Shown: positions 18,558 through 26,135 of the stretch, piece after piece
How positions within the stretch are numbered: the stretch's first letter is position 1
Layout: each line of letters begins with the position of its first letter
Source: Streptomyces huiliensis
Lineage (GTDB): Bacteria; Actinomycetota; Actinomycetes; Streptomycetales; Streptomycetaceae
NCBI RefSeq assembly: GCF_020037025.1
Contig: NZ_JAIQLH010000065.1
Location: 1 to 64,000 of the forward strand
Reading direction: 5' to 3'
Length of the DNA: 64,000 nucleotides
The notes under the pieces: generated by a model
The model's database searches: none
What the model saw: only the letters and a program-made list of their open reading frames with translations
What the model was told of the DNA's origin: nothing
Made by a program: the position numbers and the translations under genes

Positions 18558-18917
18558 ATGGCCGTCCGCCGCATCGTGCCCGTCATCCGAACGGCGGCCA
18601 CGCGTGAAAGCCACGACTTCTACGGCCTGTTGGGCTTCGAGGAGGTCATGGACCACGGCTGGATCTCCACCCTCGCCTCCCCGTCCGTCCCGGCGGCTCA
18701 GCTCAGCTTCACGACCGGCGACAGGACCGCTCCGGTCACCCCCGACCTGAGCGTCGAGGTGGACGACGTGGACGCCGTCCACGCGGCCCTGCGGGACAGC
18801 GGCGCGGAGATCGTCCATCCCCTCCAGGACGAGGAGTGGGGTGTACGCCGCTTCTTCGTCCGCGACCCCAACGGCCGCGTCGTCAACGTGCTGAGCCACC
18901 TGAAGCGCGGCGGCTGA
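18558..18917 (+). CDS. VOC (glyoxalase/bleomycin resistance) family protein
   Basis: 119 residues, one vicinal oxygen chelate unit pair: RIVPVIRTAATRESHDFYGL at the start and FVRDPNGRVVNVL at the end, the classic frame of the fold. Members bind small ligands or metals; which applies here cannot be told. The ATG at 18558 follows GGAG, and a -10-like TAGGGT lies about 45 bases upstream. Confidence 0.85.
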   Translation: MAVRRIVPVIRTAATRESHDFYGLLGFEEVMDHGWISTLASPSVPAAQLSFTTGDRTAPVTPDLSVEVDDVDAVHAALRDSGAEIVHPLQDEEWGVRRFFVRDPNGRVVNVLSHLKRGG

Positions 18918-18955
18918 CGCCTGAAGCGCGGCCGACGGCCGGAGCGCGACCGACG

Positions 18956-18987
18956 GCGCCCGCCGCCCCTGCGGGTGCGGCGGGCGC
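18956..18987. terminator. Bidirectional hairpin terminator between convergent genes
   Basis: Perfect 11-bp stem GCGCCCGCCGC / GCGGCGGGCGC with a 10-base loop, placed between the ends of the VOC gene and the transglutaminase gene. No T-run follows, as is common in streptomycetes. Confidence 0.65.
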
Positions 18988-18999
18988 GGGCCGGTCAGG

Positions 19000-20247
19000 T
19001 CACGGCCAGCCCTGCGTCACCTTGGCGGGGGCGGTGTTCCAGCTCTTGGGGATGAACGTGATCGCGTACGTCCCGCGGTCGAAGTCCGAGTACCCGGCGG
19101 ACCAGTTCGGGAACTTGCTCTCGTACACGTGCATGGGACCCAGGTCGCTGTTGGGCGCGTGGTAGTGGTCGCCGTGGGTCCAGACGGTCTTGTCGGCGTC
19201 CGCTTCCGTCTGGGCGCCGAACCAGCCGTAGTCGAAGTTGACCCAGCGTTCGCCGGGGCTGGTGGGACTGCGCGGGACGTTCCTGTCCCGCGACATGTCG
19301 ACCAGGCCCGTACGCGGGTCGGGACGGAAGGCCTCCGGGTCGCCGTACTTCCTCTTGTCGGCGGAGCCCCGCTGGTCCTGCCCGCTCCAGAAGTGCTTCG
19401 AGTAGATGACCGCCTTCATTTTGGACGGGTCGTGGTTGCCCCCGTTCCTTTCCTTGAAGGACGGTGTGTTCCGCAGCGCCGAGAAGAAGTTCGATCGGCT
19501 GTCCTCGTCGGCCAGAGCGTCGTTGCCGTTCCGCAGTTCCTTCTTGAGGTTGTCGAGGTAGGCCCCCTCGTCGTGCGCGTTTTCCAGGGCCTTGTTCACC
19601 ACGGACGCGACGTCGCGCGCCCGCTGGAAACCCTTCGTCTCGTCGAAGCTGTCCTTCGCGATACGCCCCTCGAACTCCGCCCGCGTCTCACCGGGACGGG
19701 GGCCGGAGTTCCGCAGGGCGTTCCGGTACCTGTTCTCGTCGAAGAACGCGAACGCCACGTCGTTCGTCGGGTACGGGCCCGTGTTGGCCCAGGTGACACC
19801 GACGCAGCCGTAGGACAGCTTGTCCCGCTGCTCCTCGGTCATCTGCTGTTTCCGGCCGTCGCGGTGGCTGTAGACCTGCTGCCACTTGCGGATGTAGTTG
19901 TTGACGACGGTGGAGGCCCTGCCTCCGTAGGCCTGGTACGCGTCGGGCATCCGGTCGAGCGGCTCGGCGGGGGGTATTTCCCTGCCGCCGGAGAAGAGGG
20001 GGGCGCGTAAAGAGGGGCCGGCGCCCGGGGACGGTGCGGCCGAGGACCTGCCGGCGGCGAGAGCCCTTTCGTTCAGCGCGTTGATGTTGCCGACGTCCTC
20101 CGCCGTCAGACCGTGCGTCGCGGCGTAGGAACCCTTTTTCTCCCCGTCACCTCTGCCGGCGGCCTGGCTGACCGACGGCAGGAATCCGGTGGTACAGACG
20201 ACCGCCCCCACGGCGGTCAAGGCGAGAAGTTTCGGGCGTTTGCGCAT
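19000..20247 (-). CDS. Secreted zymogen of microbial protein-glutamine gamma-glutamyltransferase (transglutaminase)
   Basis: 415 residues. Sec signal peptide (about 1-30, ending SVSQAA), a pro-peptide of about 50 residues with YAATHGLTAEDVGNINALN, and a mature enzyme from about residue 88 (PPAEPLDRMPDAY). The catalytic residues can be placed: Cys148 in SYGCVGVTW, Asp339 in NFDYGWFG and His358 in THGDHYH; Cys-to-Asp (191) and Cys-to-His (210) distances equal those of the S. mobaraensis enzyme (64/255/274). It crosslinks Gln and Lys side chains of proteins in the envelope or medium. The pro/mature boundary GPSLRAP resembles the metalloprotease site of the mobaraensis zymogen. Family members are concentrated in the S. 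mobaraensis/cinnamoneus clade. Confidence 0.97.
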   Translation of the reverse strand: MRKRPKLLALTAVGAVVCTTGFLPSVSQAAGRGDGEKKGSYAATHGLTAEDVGNINALNERALAAGRSSAAPSPGAGPSLRAPLFSGGREIPPAEPLDRMPDAYQAYGGRASTVVNNYIRKWQQVYSHRDGRKQQMTEEQRDKLSYGCVGVTWANTGPYPTNDVAFAFFDENRYRNALRNSGPRPGETRAEFEGRIAKDSFDETKGFQRARDVASVVNKALENAHDEGAYLDNLKKELRNGNDALADEDSRSNFFSALRNTPSFKERNGGNHDPSKMKAVIYSKHFWSGQDQRGSADKRKYGDPEAFRPDPRTGLVDMSRDRNVPRSPTSPGERWVNFDYGWFGAQTEADADKTVWTHGDHYHAPNSDLGPMHVYESKFPNWSAGYSDFDRGTYAITFIPKSWNTAPAKVTQGWP

Positions 20248-20711
20248 GAACGTGACACTCCCTTGTGGTGAATTCCGTGAAGCGAGGGCATGTGAGCGCG
20301 CGGCGCGACGGAGAACGGAGAATTCCGCGGCGAGCCGCCGCCGTGAAGCGGAAGGAATCGCTTCGGGCAGTGATCATGTCGCCGCGTCGACGTCCCAGCA
20401 ACAACACGGTTTAGGAACCGGCCAACCTGTCCCGCAGGACACAATTCGGCCAGGTGTCCGACGCGCCCGGGCACGGCACGCACGGTGCGGCAGCGCTTCC
20501 GCGCCCTCGCGGTACGGCTCGCCGCGAAGGCGACACCGGTGTATGCCAAGGGCAAGGGGGGACCTGACACGTCGGAGCGTCCGACGACAGCGTGTTTCCG
20601 GCCCGTGTCGGACCGTGGCCGGGTCGCCTCGGCGGCGGTGGCCGCGGTACTGCCGGCAGGCGGGCGGCGATATCGGCATTACCGCTGGTCAGATGAGGTG
20701 ATGGCACGCCG
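20248..20711. other. Long upstream region of the transglutaminase gene
   Basis: This non-coding stretch contains the ribosome site AAGGGAG (around 20260) and presumably the promoter, with an AT-richer part near 20380-20420. No gene is recognisable: the open frames on both strands lack family motifs and consistent codon bias. Confidence 0.45.
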
Positions 20712-20737
20712 ACGGCCTCCGCCGGTGCGGAGGCCGT
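20712..20737. terminator. Hairpin, probable terminator of the polysaccharide deacetylase gene
   Basis: Perfect 10-bp stem ACGGCCTCCG / CGGAGGCCGT with a 6-base loop, about 110 bases past the leftward stop codon at 20845. No T-tract. Confidence 0.5.
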
Positions 20738-20844
20738 GGCGGTGGCGTGCGACGAAGGGGCGTCGGCCGGCGTCCCGTGGGCCGCGAGGGTCGACCTGAT
20801 CTCGCGGCTACGGGGTCATCCCCGGAAGATCCGGTGACGGTTCG

Positions 20845-21741
20845 TCAGGAAGCGTCCTCGGACGACGCCCCGCCCGGGCCGGAGGCGGTCGTCCGCGCGT
20901 AGTGGTCGGCGATCTCGTCGCTCGTGGTCAGCCAGACCCCGGGGTGGTCGGCGACGTACTCCAGCGCCTGGTCGAGGTACTTGGCACGGAACGGCTGGCC
21001 GGTGACGAACGGGTGCAGGGCCAGGGCCATCACCCGGCCGCTGTCCGCCGAGTCCTCGTACAGCCGGTCTAGCTGGTCCTTGACGATCCGGACGAAGTCG
21101 GGGCCGGTGAGGCCCTTGCTCACGAACAGGCCGATGTCGTTGAGCTCGACCGAGTACGGCACGCTCAGCATGCCCGGGACGTTGAGCCGGTACGGCTGGT
21201 CGTCGCTGGTCCAGTCCAGTACGTAGTCCAGGCCGAGTTCGGCGAGCAGCCGCGGGGTCTCGAACGTCTCGGTGAGCGCCGGACCCATCCAGCCGCGGGG
21301 CCGCTGCCCGGTGGTCTTCTCGATGCTGCCGATCACCTCCGTCAGGTAGGCGCGCTCCTCCTCGACGCTCATGTCGGCCTGGAAGGTGGAGTTGTTCTTG
21401 CCGTGGGCCAGCCACGCCCAGTTCCTGGCCCGCCCCGCTTCGACGATCTCGGGGTACCGCTCGCCCGCGTCGGAGTTGAGCAGGACGCTCGCGCGCATCC
21501 CGTGCCGGTCGAGGCTCTCGATCTGCCGCCAGACGCCCACCCGGGGCCCGTAGTCGCGCCAGCCGTAGTTCAGCGGGTCCGGCGCCAGGTCCCTCGTCCC
21601 CTCGAACGTGCTCGTCGACGGGCGGTCGATCCGGTAGTGCTCGATGTTGAGCCCCACGTAGAAGGCGACGCGGGCGCCGCCCGGCCAGCGGATCGGCTCG
21701 CGGCCGACGATGGGGCTGTAGTCGTAGAGCCGGTTGTCCAT
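20845..21741 (-). CDS. Polysaccharide deacetylase family protein (PuuE-like)
   Basis: 298 residues of the NodB-homology fold. The long version, with conserved GVWRQIESLDRHGMRASVLLN, AHGKNNS and LALHPFVTGQP, fits the cyclic-amide hydrolase/PuuE allantoinase branch rather than chitin deacetylases. There is no signal peptide, so it is cytoplasmic and probably acts on a small C-N substrate. It is divergent from nothing obvious; the TetR gene upstream runs in the same direction but ends 137 bases before its start. Confidence 0.82.
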   Translation of the reverse strand: MDNRLYDYSPIVGREPIRWPGGARVAFYVGLNIEHYRIDRPSTSTFEGTRDLAPDPLNYGWRDYGPRVGVWRQIESLDRHGMRASVLLNSDAGERYPEIVEAGRARNWAWLAHGKNNSTFQADMSVEEERAYLTEVIGSIEKTTGQRPRGWMGPALTETFETPRLLAELGLDYVLDWTSDDQPYRLNVPGMLSVPYSVELNDIGLFVSKGLTGPDFVRIVKDQLDRLYEDSADSGRVMALALHPFVTGQPFRAKYLDQALEYVADHPGVWLTTSDEIADHYARTTASGPGGASSEDAS

Positions 21742-21877
21742 CAGTGCTCACCTCATGTCTGGAAGGCTGTGGTTTCGCCTGGCCCTACGCTCGAACATTC
21801 ACATTGATGTGAAGGTCAACAGAGCACGTGACGTGAGGGTGGTCACAAGCGTCCGGCATCCGCCCGGGGCGCCGGGT

Positions 21878-22462
21878 TCAGCCGCCGGGGAAGGTGCGCA
21901 TCGCGAGGTCGACGGCGCGGCCGAGGTCCTCGGAGCCGGCGCCGGAGCACGCCTGGACGGCGATGCCGTACCAGACGAGGCAGACGTAGCGGGCCAGGTC
22001 GCCGGCGTCGACGTCGGCGGGCAGGTCGCCCTCGCGGCGGGCCCGTTCGAAGCGCTCGCGCAGGGCGTCCTCGGCGGCGTGCCGCCGGGCCGCCGCCTCG
22101 GCGCGGACGGCGCCCGACTGCCCGCCGGTGGCCAGGGCGCCGTGCACCATGAGGCAGCCGGGGCCGTCCTCCCCGGTGGTGGCCGCGATGGTGCCGCGCA
22201 GCAGGGTCTCGGCGGTGGAGCGGGCGGTGGGCTGCCGGAAGGCCTCCCGTACGTGGACGGCCGTCTCCATGTAGCGGTCGAGCACCTTGCCGAAGAGCGC
22301 CTCCTTGTTGCCGTAGGCGGCGTACAGGCTGGGCCGGCTGATGCCCATCGCCTCGGTGAGGTCGGACAGCGCGGTGCCCTCGTACCCCTGCCGCCAGAAC
22401 ACGCGCAGGGCGCGGTCGAGCCGTTCGTCGAGGTCGAAAGCGCGTGGGCGTCCGGTCGTCAT
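21878..22462 (-). CDS. TetR/AcrR family transcriptional regulator
   Basis: 194 residues; HTH in LSDLTEAMGISRPSLYAAYG near residue 35, then a helical ligand domain of the TetR_C_16-like type. The ATG at 22462 is chosen for its GGAGGAGG ribosome site. It is divergent from an SDR gene and the 87-base gap holds two related palindromes, a typical autoregulated TetR/oxidoreductase pair. Confidence 0.92.
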   Translation of the reverse strand: MTTGRPRAFDLDERLDRALRVFWRQGYEGTALSDLTEAMGISRPSLYAAYGNKEALFGKVLDRYMETAVHVREAFRQPTARSTAETLLRGTIAATTGEDGPGCLMVHGALATGGQSGAVRAEAAARRHAAEDALRERFERARREGDLPADVDAGDLARYVCLVWYGIAVQACSGAGSEDLGRAVDLAMRTFPGG

Positions 22463-22480
22463 GGGCTGCCTCCTCCGAAG

Positions 22481-22500
22481 TTCTGTACTGATCGGTATGG
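22481..22500. promoter_or_regulatory. TetR operator, upstream half-site pair
   Basis: The segment TGTACTGATCGGTAT resembles the stronger site 31 bases to the right, with GATCGGTA shared, and lies next to the TetR ribosome site. It probably is a second, weaker operator that allows autorepression. Confidence 0.55.
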
Positions 22501-22511
22501 TAGCGTCCTCG

Positions 22512-22533
22512 TTCAGTACCGATCGGTACAGAA
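22512..22533. promoter_or_regulatory. TetR operator
   Basis: GTACCGATCGGTAC (22516-22529) is a perfect 14-bp palindrome; flanking TTC and GAA extend it to 22 bases with one mismatch each side. It sits just upstream of the SDR ribosome site (GGGAGGG, 22537-22543), so bound repressor would block SDR transcription. Confidence 0.7.
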
Positions 22534-22549
22534 CTAGGGAGGGTCTTCC

Positions 22550-23410
22550 ATGTCCACCACGAACACGGCGTCCGCCACGCAGGCCGGGAACACCACGCTG
22601 GCCGGGAACGCCACGCATGCGGGGAACACCGGGCATGCCGAGAACACCGCCGGCCCCGCCGACGGGCAGCGGCTGACCGGCAAGGTCGCGCTGGTCACCG
22701 GCGGCTCGCGAGGCATCGGAGCGACCACCGCGCGCATGCTCGCCGAGGCGGGCGCGGACGTCGCGATCTCCTACGCCGCGTCGGCCGACCGGGCCGAGGC
22801 GCTGGCCGCCCGACTGACCGCCCTCGGCGTCCGGGCCGCCGCCTACCGCGCCGACCAGGCGGACCCCGCCCAGGTCGCGCGCCTGGTCGCCACGGTCGCC
22901 GAGGACTTCGGCCGGCTGGACATCCTGGTCAACAACGCCGGGGTGATCGCCTCGGGAACGGTCGGCGACCCGGCCGCGGACACCGCCGCGCTGGACCGGC
23001 AGTACGACGTCAACGTCGGCGGCGTCGTGGCCGGCATCCGCTCCGCCGCCGCCGTGCTCGCCGACGACGGCCGCATCATCACCATCGGCTCCAACCTCGC
23101 CGCCCGCACCGCCTCCCCGGGCGTCGCCGACTACGCGGCGGGCAAGGCCGCCGTCGTCGGGTACAGCAAGGGCGCCGCACGGGACCTCGCGCCGCGCGGC
23201 ATCACCGTCAACGTGGTCGCGGCCGGCTCCACGGCCACCGACATGAACCCGGAGGACGGGCCGAACTCGGACTTCCAGCGCTCCATCAACGCGCTGGGCC
23301 GCTACGCCCGCCCCGAGGAGATCGCGGCCGGCGTCCTCTTCCTCGCGAGCCCCGGCGCCTCCTTCGTCACCGGCACGGTCCTCACCATCGACGGCGGCAG
23401 CCTGGCGTGA
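22550..23410 (+). CDS. SDR family oxidoreductase with repetitive N-terminal extension
   Basis: 286 residues. After an unusual 40-residue extension comes a classical SDR: TGGSRGIG cofactor loop, NNAGV, and YAAGK (YxxxK). It should be a NAD(P)H-dependent ketoreductase of the FabG type, controlled by the divergent TetR protein. The extension holds four 6-residue repeats of the form (Q/L/H)-A-(G/E)-N-(T/A)-x, which are encoded by an 18-bp tandem repeat. The ATG at 22550 has a strong ribosome site and the frame has no better start downstream, so the extension is probably translated. Confidence 0.88.
   Translation: MSTTNTASATQAGNTTLAGNATHAGNTGHAENTAGPADGQRLTGKVALVTGGSRGIGATTARMLAEAGADVAISYAASADRAEALAARLTALGVRAAAYRADQADPAQVARLVATVAEDFGRLDILVNNAGVIASGTVGDPAADTAALDRQYDVNVGGVVAGIRSAAAVLADDGRIITIGSNLAARTASPGVADYAAGKAAVVGYSKGAARDLAPRGITVNVVAAGSTATDMNPEDGPNSDFQRSINALGRYARPEEIAAGVLFLASPGASFVTGTVLTIDGGSLA
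22580..22651 (+). repeat. Four 18-bp tandem repeats inside the SDR gene
   Basis: Units begin CAGGCCGGGAACACCACG, then CTGGCCGGGAACGCCACG, CATGCGGGGAACACCGGG and CATGCCGAGAACACCGCC. The unit is a multiple of three, so copy-number changes keep the frame. Confidence 0.8.
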
Positions 23411-23470
23411 GGCCGCGGACGGCGTGAGGCCGCGGACGGCCTGGCGGGCGCCGCCGCCGACCGCCCGCGC

Positions 23471-24058
23471 TCAGCGGCCGGCGGCCCCGCTCCCCTCGGC
23501 GGGGAGGAGCGGGAACAGCTGGGCCACCGCGGCCACAACAACGGCCTCGCCGGAGCCCGCCGCCGGGCCATGGCCCCGGTCGCGGTAGCGGGCGATCAAC
23601 TCACGGATCGAAGCGGCGAGTTCGGACGCCTCCGCCGGGGTGAGGCGGAGCACGGCGCCGACGGACAGGTCCTGCCGCCACGCGTCCGGCGCCTGGCCCC
23701 GAGAGGCCGGCCGGCGCGGGCGGCCCTCGTCCGCGGGCTCGTCGGCGAGGGCGGCGCACTCCACGGGCTCCGCACGGCCGGGCTGTTCGGGCGTGCCCCA
23801 GCGCAGCCGCCACGGCCGCGCCCGGCCGCCCTGGTCCGGGACCTCCTCGATGAGGCCGTGCCGGGCGAGTTGCCGCAGGTGGAAGGAGCACAGACCGGAG
23901 CTGTGGCCGAGGCGGGCGGCGGCCTCGGTGGAGGTGAGGGTGCCGGTCTCGGCGAGCAGGTCCAGCAGGGCGATCCGCACGGGATGCTCGGGCAGGGACC
24001 GCGGGGCACGGCCCGGTCGGGACTCCGCGGCCGCGGTTCGACGGTTCTGATCACTCAC
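23471..24058 (-). CDS. ArsR-type winged-helix regulator
   Basis: 195 residues. Winged HTH in the first third (HPVRIALLDLLAETGTLTST, then ARLGHSSGLCSFHLRQLARHG) followed by a helical C-terminal half (LSVGAVLRLTPAEASELAAS) seen in several actinobacterial ArsR-like proteins. I chose the GTG at 24058, possibly leaderless, because the region 24058-24094 is full of palindromes that look like operators; an in-frame ATG at 24094 would put them inside the gene. It is divergent from the peptide deformylase gene. Confidence 0.75.
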   Translation of the reverse strand: MSDQNRRTAAAESRPGRAPRSLPEHPVRIALLDLLAETGTLTSTEAAARLGHSSGLCSFHLRQLARHGLIEEVPDQGGRARPWRLRWGTPEQPGRAEPVECAALADEPADEGRPRRPASRGQAPDAWRQDLSVGAVLRLTPAEASELAASIRELIARYRDRGHGPAAGSGEAVVVAAVAQLFPLLPAEGSGAAGR

Positions 24059-24094
24059 TTTGCAAAGAGTGCTACTTTGCCAACCACTTGGCAA
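24058..24094. promoter_or_regulatory. Cluster of overlapping palindromes between ArsR-like gene and def
   Basis: Three nested inverted repeats: CTTTGCAAAG (24058-24067), GCAAAG-N7-CTTTGC (24062-24080) and TTGCCAA-CCAC-TTGGCAA (24077-24094). All share TTGC/GCAA arms. They are likely the binding sites of the divergent winged-helix regulator. Confidence 0.6.
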
Positions 24095-24162
24095 CCCGTC
24101 AGCGGACCCGGACCGGCACCCCCGTCCCCGCGGCTGACACTCACGGAAGGCGCTGATCGTTC

Positions 24163-24822
24163 ATGGCTCTTGGTCTCGGAGATGACACGCAGGACCGCCG
24201 GGTGCGCGTGCAGGGCGAACCCGTCGAGTCCTACCCGCGCCTCGCGCCGGAGGTGGAGCGCGGCGCGGTGCGCCGGATCACCGTGGTCGGCGAGGAGATC
24301 CTGCACCGCCCGTGCCGGGAGGTGACCGAGTTCGGCACGCCCGAGCTGGCGCGGCTGATCGACGACATGTTCGCCACCAACGAGGCGGCGAGCGGGGCGG
24401 GGATCGCGGCCAACCAAGTAGGCGTCGACCTGCGGCTGTTCGTCTGGGACATCATGGACGAGTGGGGCGTCCGGCACGTCGGGCACATAGCCAACCCGGT
24501 CCTGGACGAGGTGCCCGCCGCCGAACGGCGCCTGGTGGAGGAGTCCGAGGGCTGCCTGTCCGTCCCCGGCCCCTACCGGGTGGTGCCGCGCCCCGACCGT
24601 GCCGTCGTCCGGGGCCGCGACAAGGACGGCAATCCGCTGGTGATCGAGGGCAGGGGCTACTTCGCCCGTTGCCTCCAGCACGAGACCGACCACCTGCACG
24701 GTCACCTCTACCTGGACCGGCTGGCGCAGCGGGAACGGAAGTCGGCCCTCCGCGAGATGCGGGATTCCCAGGACGAGGTCTTCGCCCGGCGTGCCGCCGC
24801 GGCGAAGAAGCTCGGCAAGTGA
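24163..24822 (+). CDS. def: Peptide deformylase
   Basis: 219 residues with the three deformylase motifs: GIAANQVG (motif I), EGCLSVPG (motif II, metal Cys) and QHETDHLHG (motif III, HExxH-type metal ligands). It removes the N-formyl group from nascent proteins. An N-terminal extension of about 40 residues precedes the usual core. The ATG at 24163 follows GGAAGG. Streptomycetes carry several def genes; this copy has its own ArsR-like regulator, which suggests a conditional paralogue rather than the housekeeping one. Confidence 0.93.
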   Translation: MALGLGDDTQDRRVRVQGEPVESYPRLAPEVERGAVRRITVVGEEILHRPCREVTEFGTPELARLIDDMFATNEAASGAGIAANQVGVDLRLFVWDIMDEWGVRHVGHIANPVLDEVPAAERRLVEESEGCLSVPGPYRVVPRPDRAVVRGRDKDGNPLVIEGRGYFARCLQHETDHLHGHLYLDRLAQRERKSALREMRDSQDEVFARRAAAAKKLGK

Positions 24823-24876
24823 CGCGCCGCCCCTGACGGCTCCGACTCCGCGACGGCCCGACTCCGCCATGACGGG

Positions 24877-24917
24877 GCGCCGGACGCGGCCGGAACGTCA
24901 CCGGCCGCGTCCGGCGC
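24877..24917. terminator. Strong hairpin terminator after def
   Basis: Perfect 17-bp stem GCGCCGGACGCGGCCGG with its exact complement and a 7-base loop (AACGTCA), 55 bases past the def stop codon. Confidence 0.75.
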
Positions 24918-25068
24918 TCTCCCGTTCGGGTGACGCGTCAGCGAGAACCCGCCTGTGCTCACCGCCGACAATCACACTGTTCCGCAGCGGGATCGAAGAG
25001 ACGGTCCAAATCATCCGAACGGTCCGAACGGTCCGGGACGGTCGACGAGCACGGGAGGCCCACTCGCC

Positions 25069-25455
25069 ATGTACGGCATCGCCAAGAAGCTGTTCTCCGG
25101 GATCGGAGCCGCGGCCGCGGCGCTGGGCTGCGTCGTGGTCACGGCCCCGCCCGCGGCGGCGGCCGGCAAGTGGTGCAACCACTCCGTCTGCATCGAGACC
25201 TACGACACCGGCACCTACCTGGGCCGGGTCGAGGTGTCGGTCACCAACACCAACCAGCCGCACCGCATCAGCGCCCGCGTGTGGACGACCAACGGCTGGA
25301 GCGCCAACACCAAGGTCGAGGACGTCGAGAAGTTCCGGACCTACCGCGACCAGGCGTACCCCCAGCGCCACTTCCCGGCGGGCACCCGGCTCTGCGCGGA
25401 GGGCTTCCGCGGCGGCGACAGCGTGGGGCTGCCCTGCGTGACCCTCACCAACTGA
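25069..25455 (+). CDS. Small secreted Cys-containing protein, unknown function
   Basis: 128 residues. Signal peptide of about 34 residues (LFSGIGAAAAALGCVVVTAP, then PAAAA), mature part with WCNHSVC, LCAEGF and PCVTLTN, so four Cys that could form two disulfides. No known family is recognised. The ATG at 25069 follows GGGAGG at 25053-25058. The leader carries short tandem CCGAACGGT repeats (25015-25042). It converges with another small secreted protein gene, 26 bases apart. Confidence 0.75.
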   Translation: MYGIAKKLFSGIGAAAAALGCVVVTAPPAAAAGKWCNHSVCIETYDTGTYLGRVEVSVTNTNQPHRISARVWTTNGWSANTKVEDVEKFRTYRDQAYPQRHFPAGTRLCAEGFRGGDSVGLPCVTLTN

Positions 25456-25481
25456 GACCGCCGCCCCCTGCGTCACTTCCG

Positions 25482-25823
25482 TCAGCAGGTCACGGTCTTC
25501 TGGTAGTGGCCCGTGATGAAGTAGTGGACCATCGTCCTGCCGTTGGCGAGCGACTTGCACCCGCTGTCGTCGCCTCCCTTGATGATGATTTTGATGCGCA
25601 TGGTCTTGCCGCACTTGTTCGTGGCGCTGGCCCAGGGGTCCCCCGGGATGTTGCGGCCGCGCTCGACACAGGCGGGCGCGGTGCCGCCGCGGACGCTCGC
25701 GGCGGCCCGGGAGCCGCCGTCGGCGGAGGGCGCCGCCTGGGCCGCACCCGTGACCCCGAGGGCGGTGCCCACGGCGAGGACGGCTCCGGCGCTGCCGACG
25801 GCGAGACGGCGAGAAGTGAACAT
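25482..25823 (-). CDS. Small secreted protein with alpha-amylase-inhibitor-like Cys pattern
   Basis: 113 residues: signal peptide (about 1-31, ending GAAQAA), then a short linker and a domain of about 65 residues with four Cys (PACVERG, NKCGKTM, SGCKSL and the C-terminal VTC). The middle Cys spacing (18) equals that of tendamistat-type alpha-amylase inhibitors and NKCGKTMRIKIIIKGGDDSG can be lined up with NGCAETVTVKVVYEDDTEGL of that family. The WRY inhibitory triplet is missing and the outer spacings differ (19 and 24 instead of 16 and 28), so inhibition of amylase is doubtful. Function otherwise unknown. Confidence 0.7.
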   Translation of the reverse strand: MFTSRRLAVGSAGAVLAVGTALGVTGAAQAAPSADGGSRAAASVRGGTAPACVERGRNIPGDPWASATNKCGKTMRIKIIIKGGDDSGCKSLANGRTMVHYFITGHYQKTVTC

Positions 25824-26098
25824 GGTCGCGGATTCCTCTCGTTGGCGCCGGCCGGAGCCGGCGCGGTGTCGTCGTGACCACGCTGCACGGCGGCCGGCCG
25901 CCCCCGCCAGCCGCCGTGGGCGATTGACGTACGAGTGGGACGTCCAACCCTCCGACCTGCGAAGACGCGCCCGAGCGGGCGAGTTCGCGAGACGCCCGCC
26001 GGACCGTCGGGTCAGCCGCCGGCCGTTCCCGCCGCGACTCGTCCCCGTCAGGGGTGTACCCGCCTGATCCCGACGCAGGAGGATGTCGGTTGTTCGCG

Positions 26099-26124
26099 CT
26101 CATTCAATGACCTCATTCAATGAC
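26099..26124. repeat. Perfect 13-bp tandem duplication upstream of the serine hydrolase
   Basis: CTCATTCAATGAC occurs at 26099-26111 and again at 26112-26124. Each copy contains TCATT-C-AATGA, a palindrome with one central base. The array ends 11 bases before the hydrolase ATG and just before its ribosome site, so it may be a tandem operator. Confidence 0.7.
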
Positions 26125-26135
26125 CGGGAGAACCG

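Noticed and set aside
25482-25823. Functional alpha-amylase inhibitor
   Set aside because: The WRY inhibitory triplet is missing and two of three Cys spacings differ, so only a similar scaffold is claimed.
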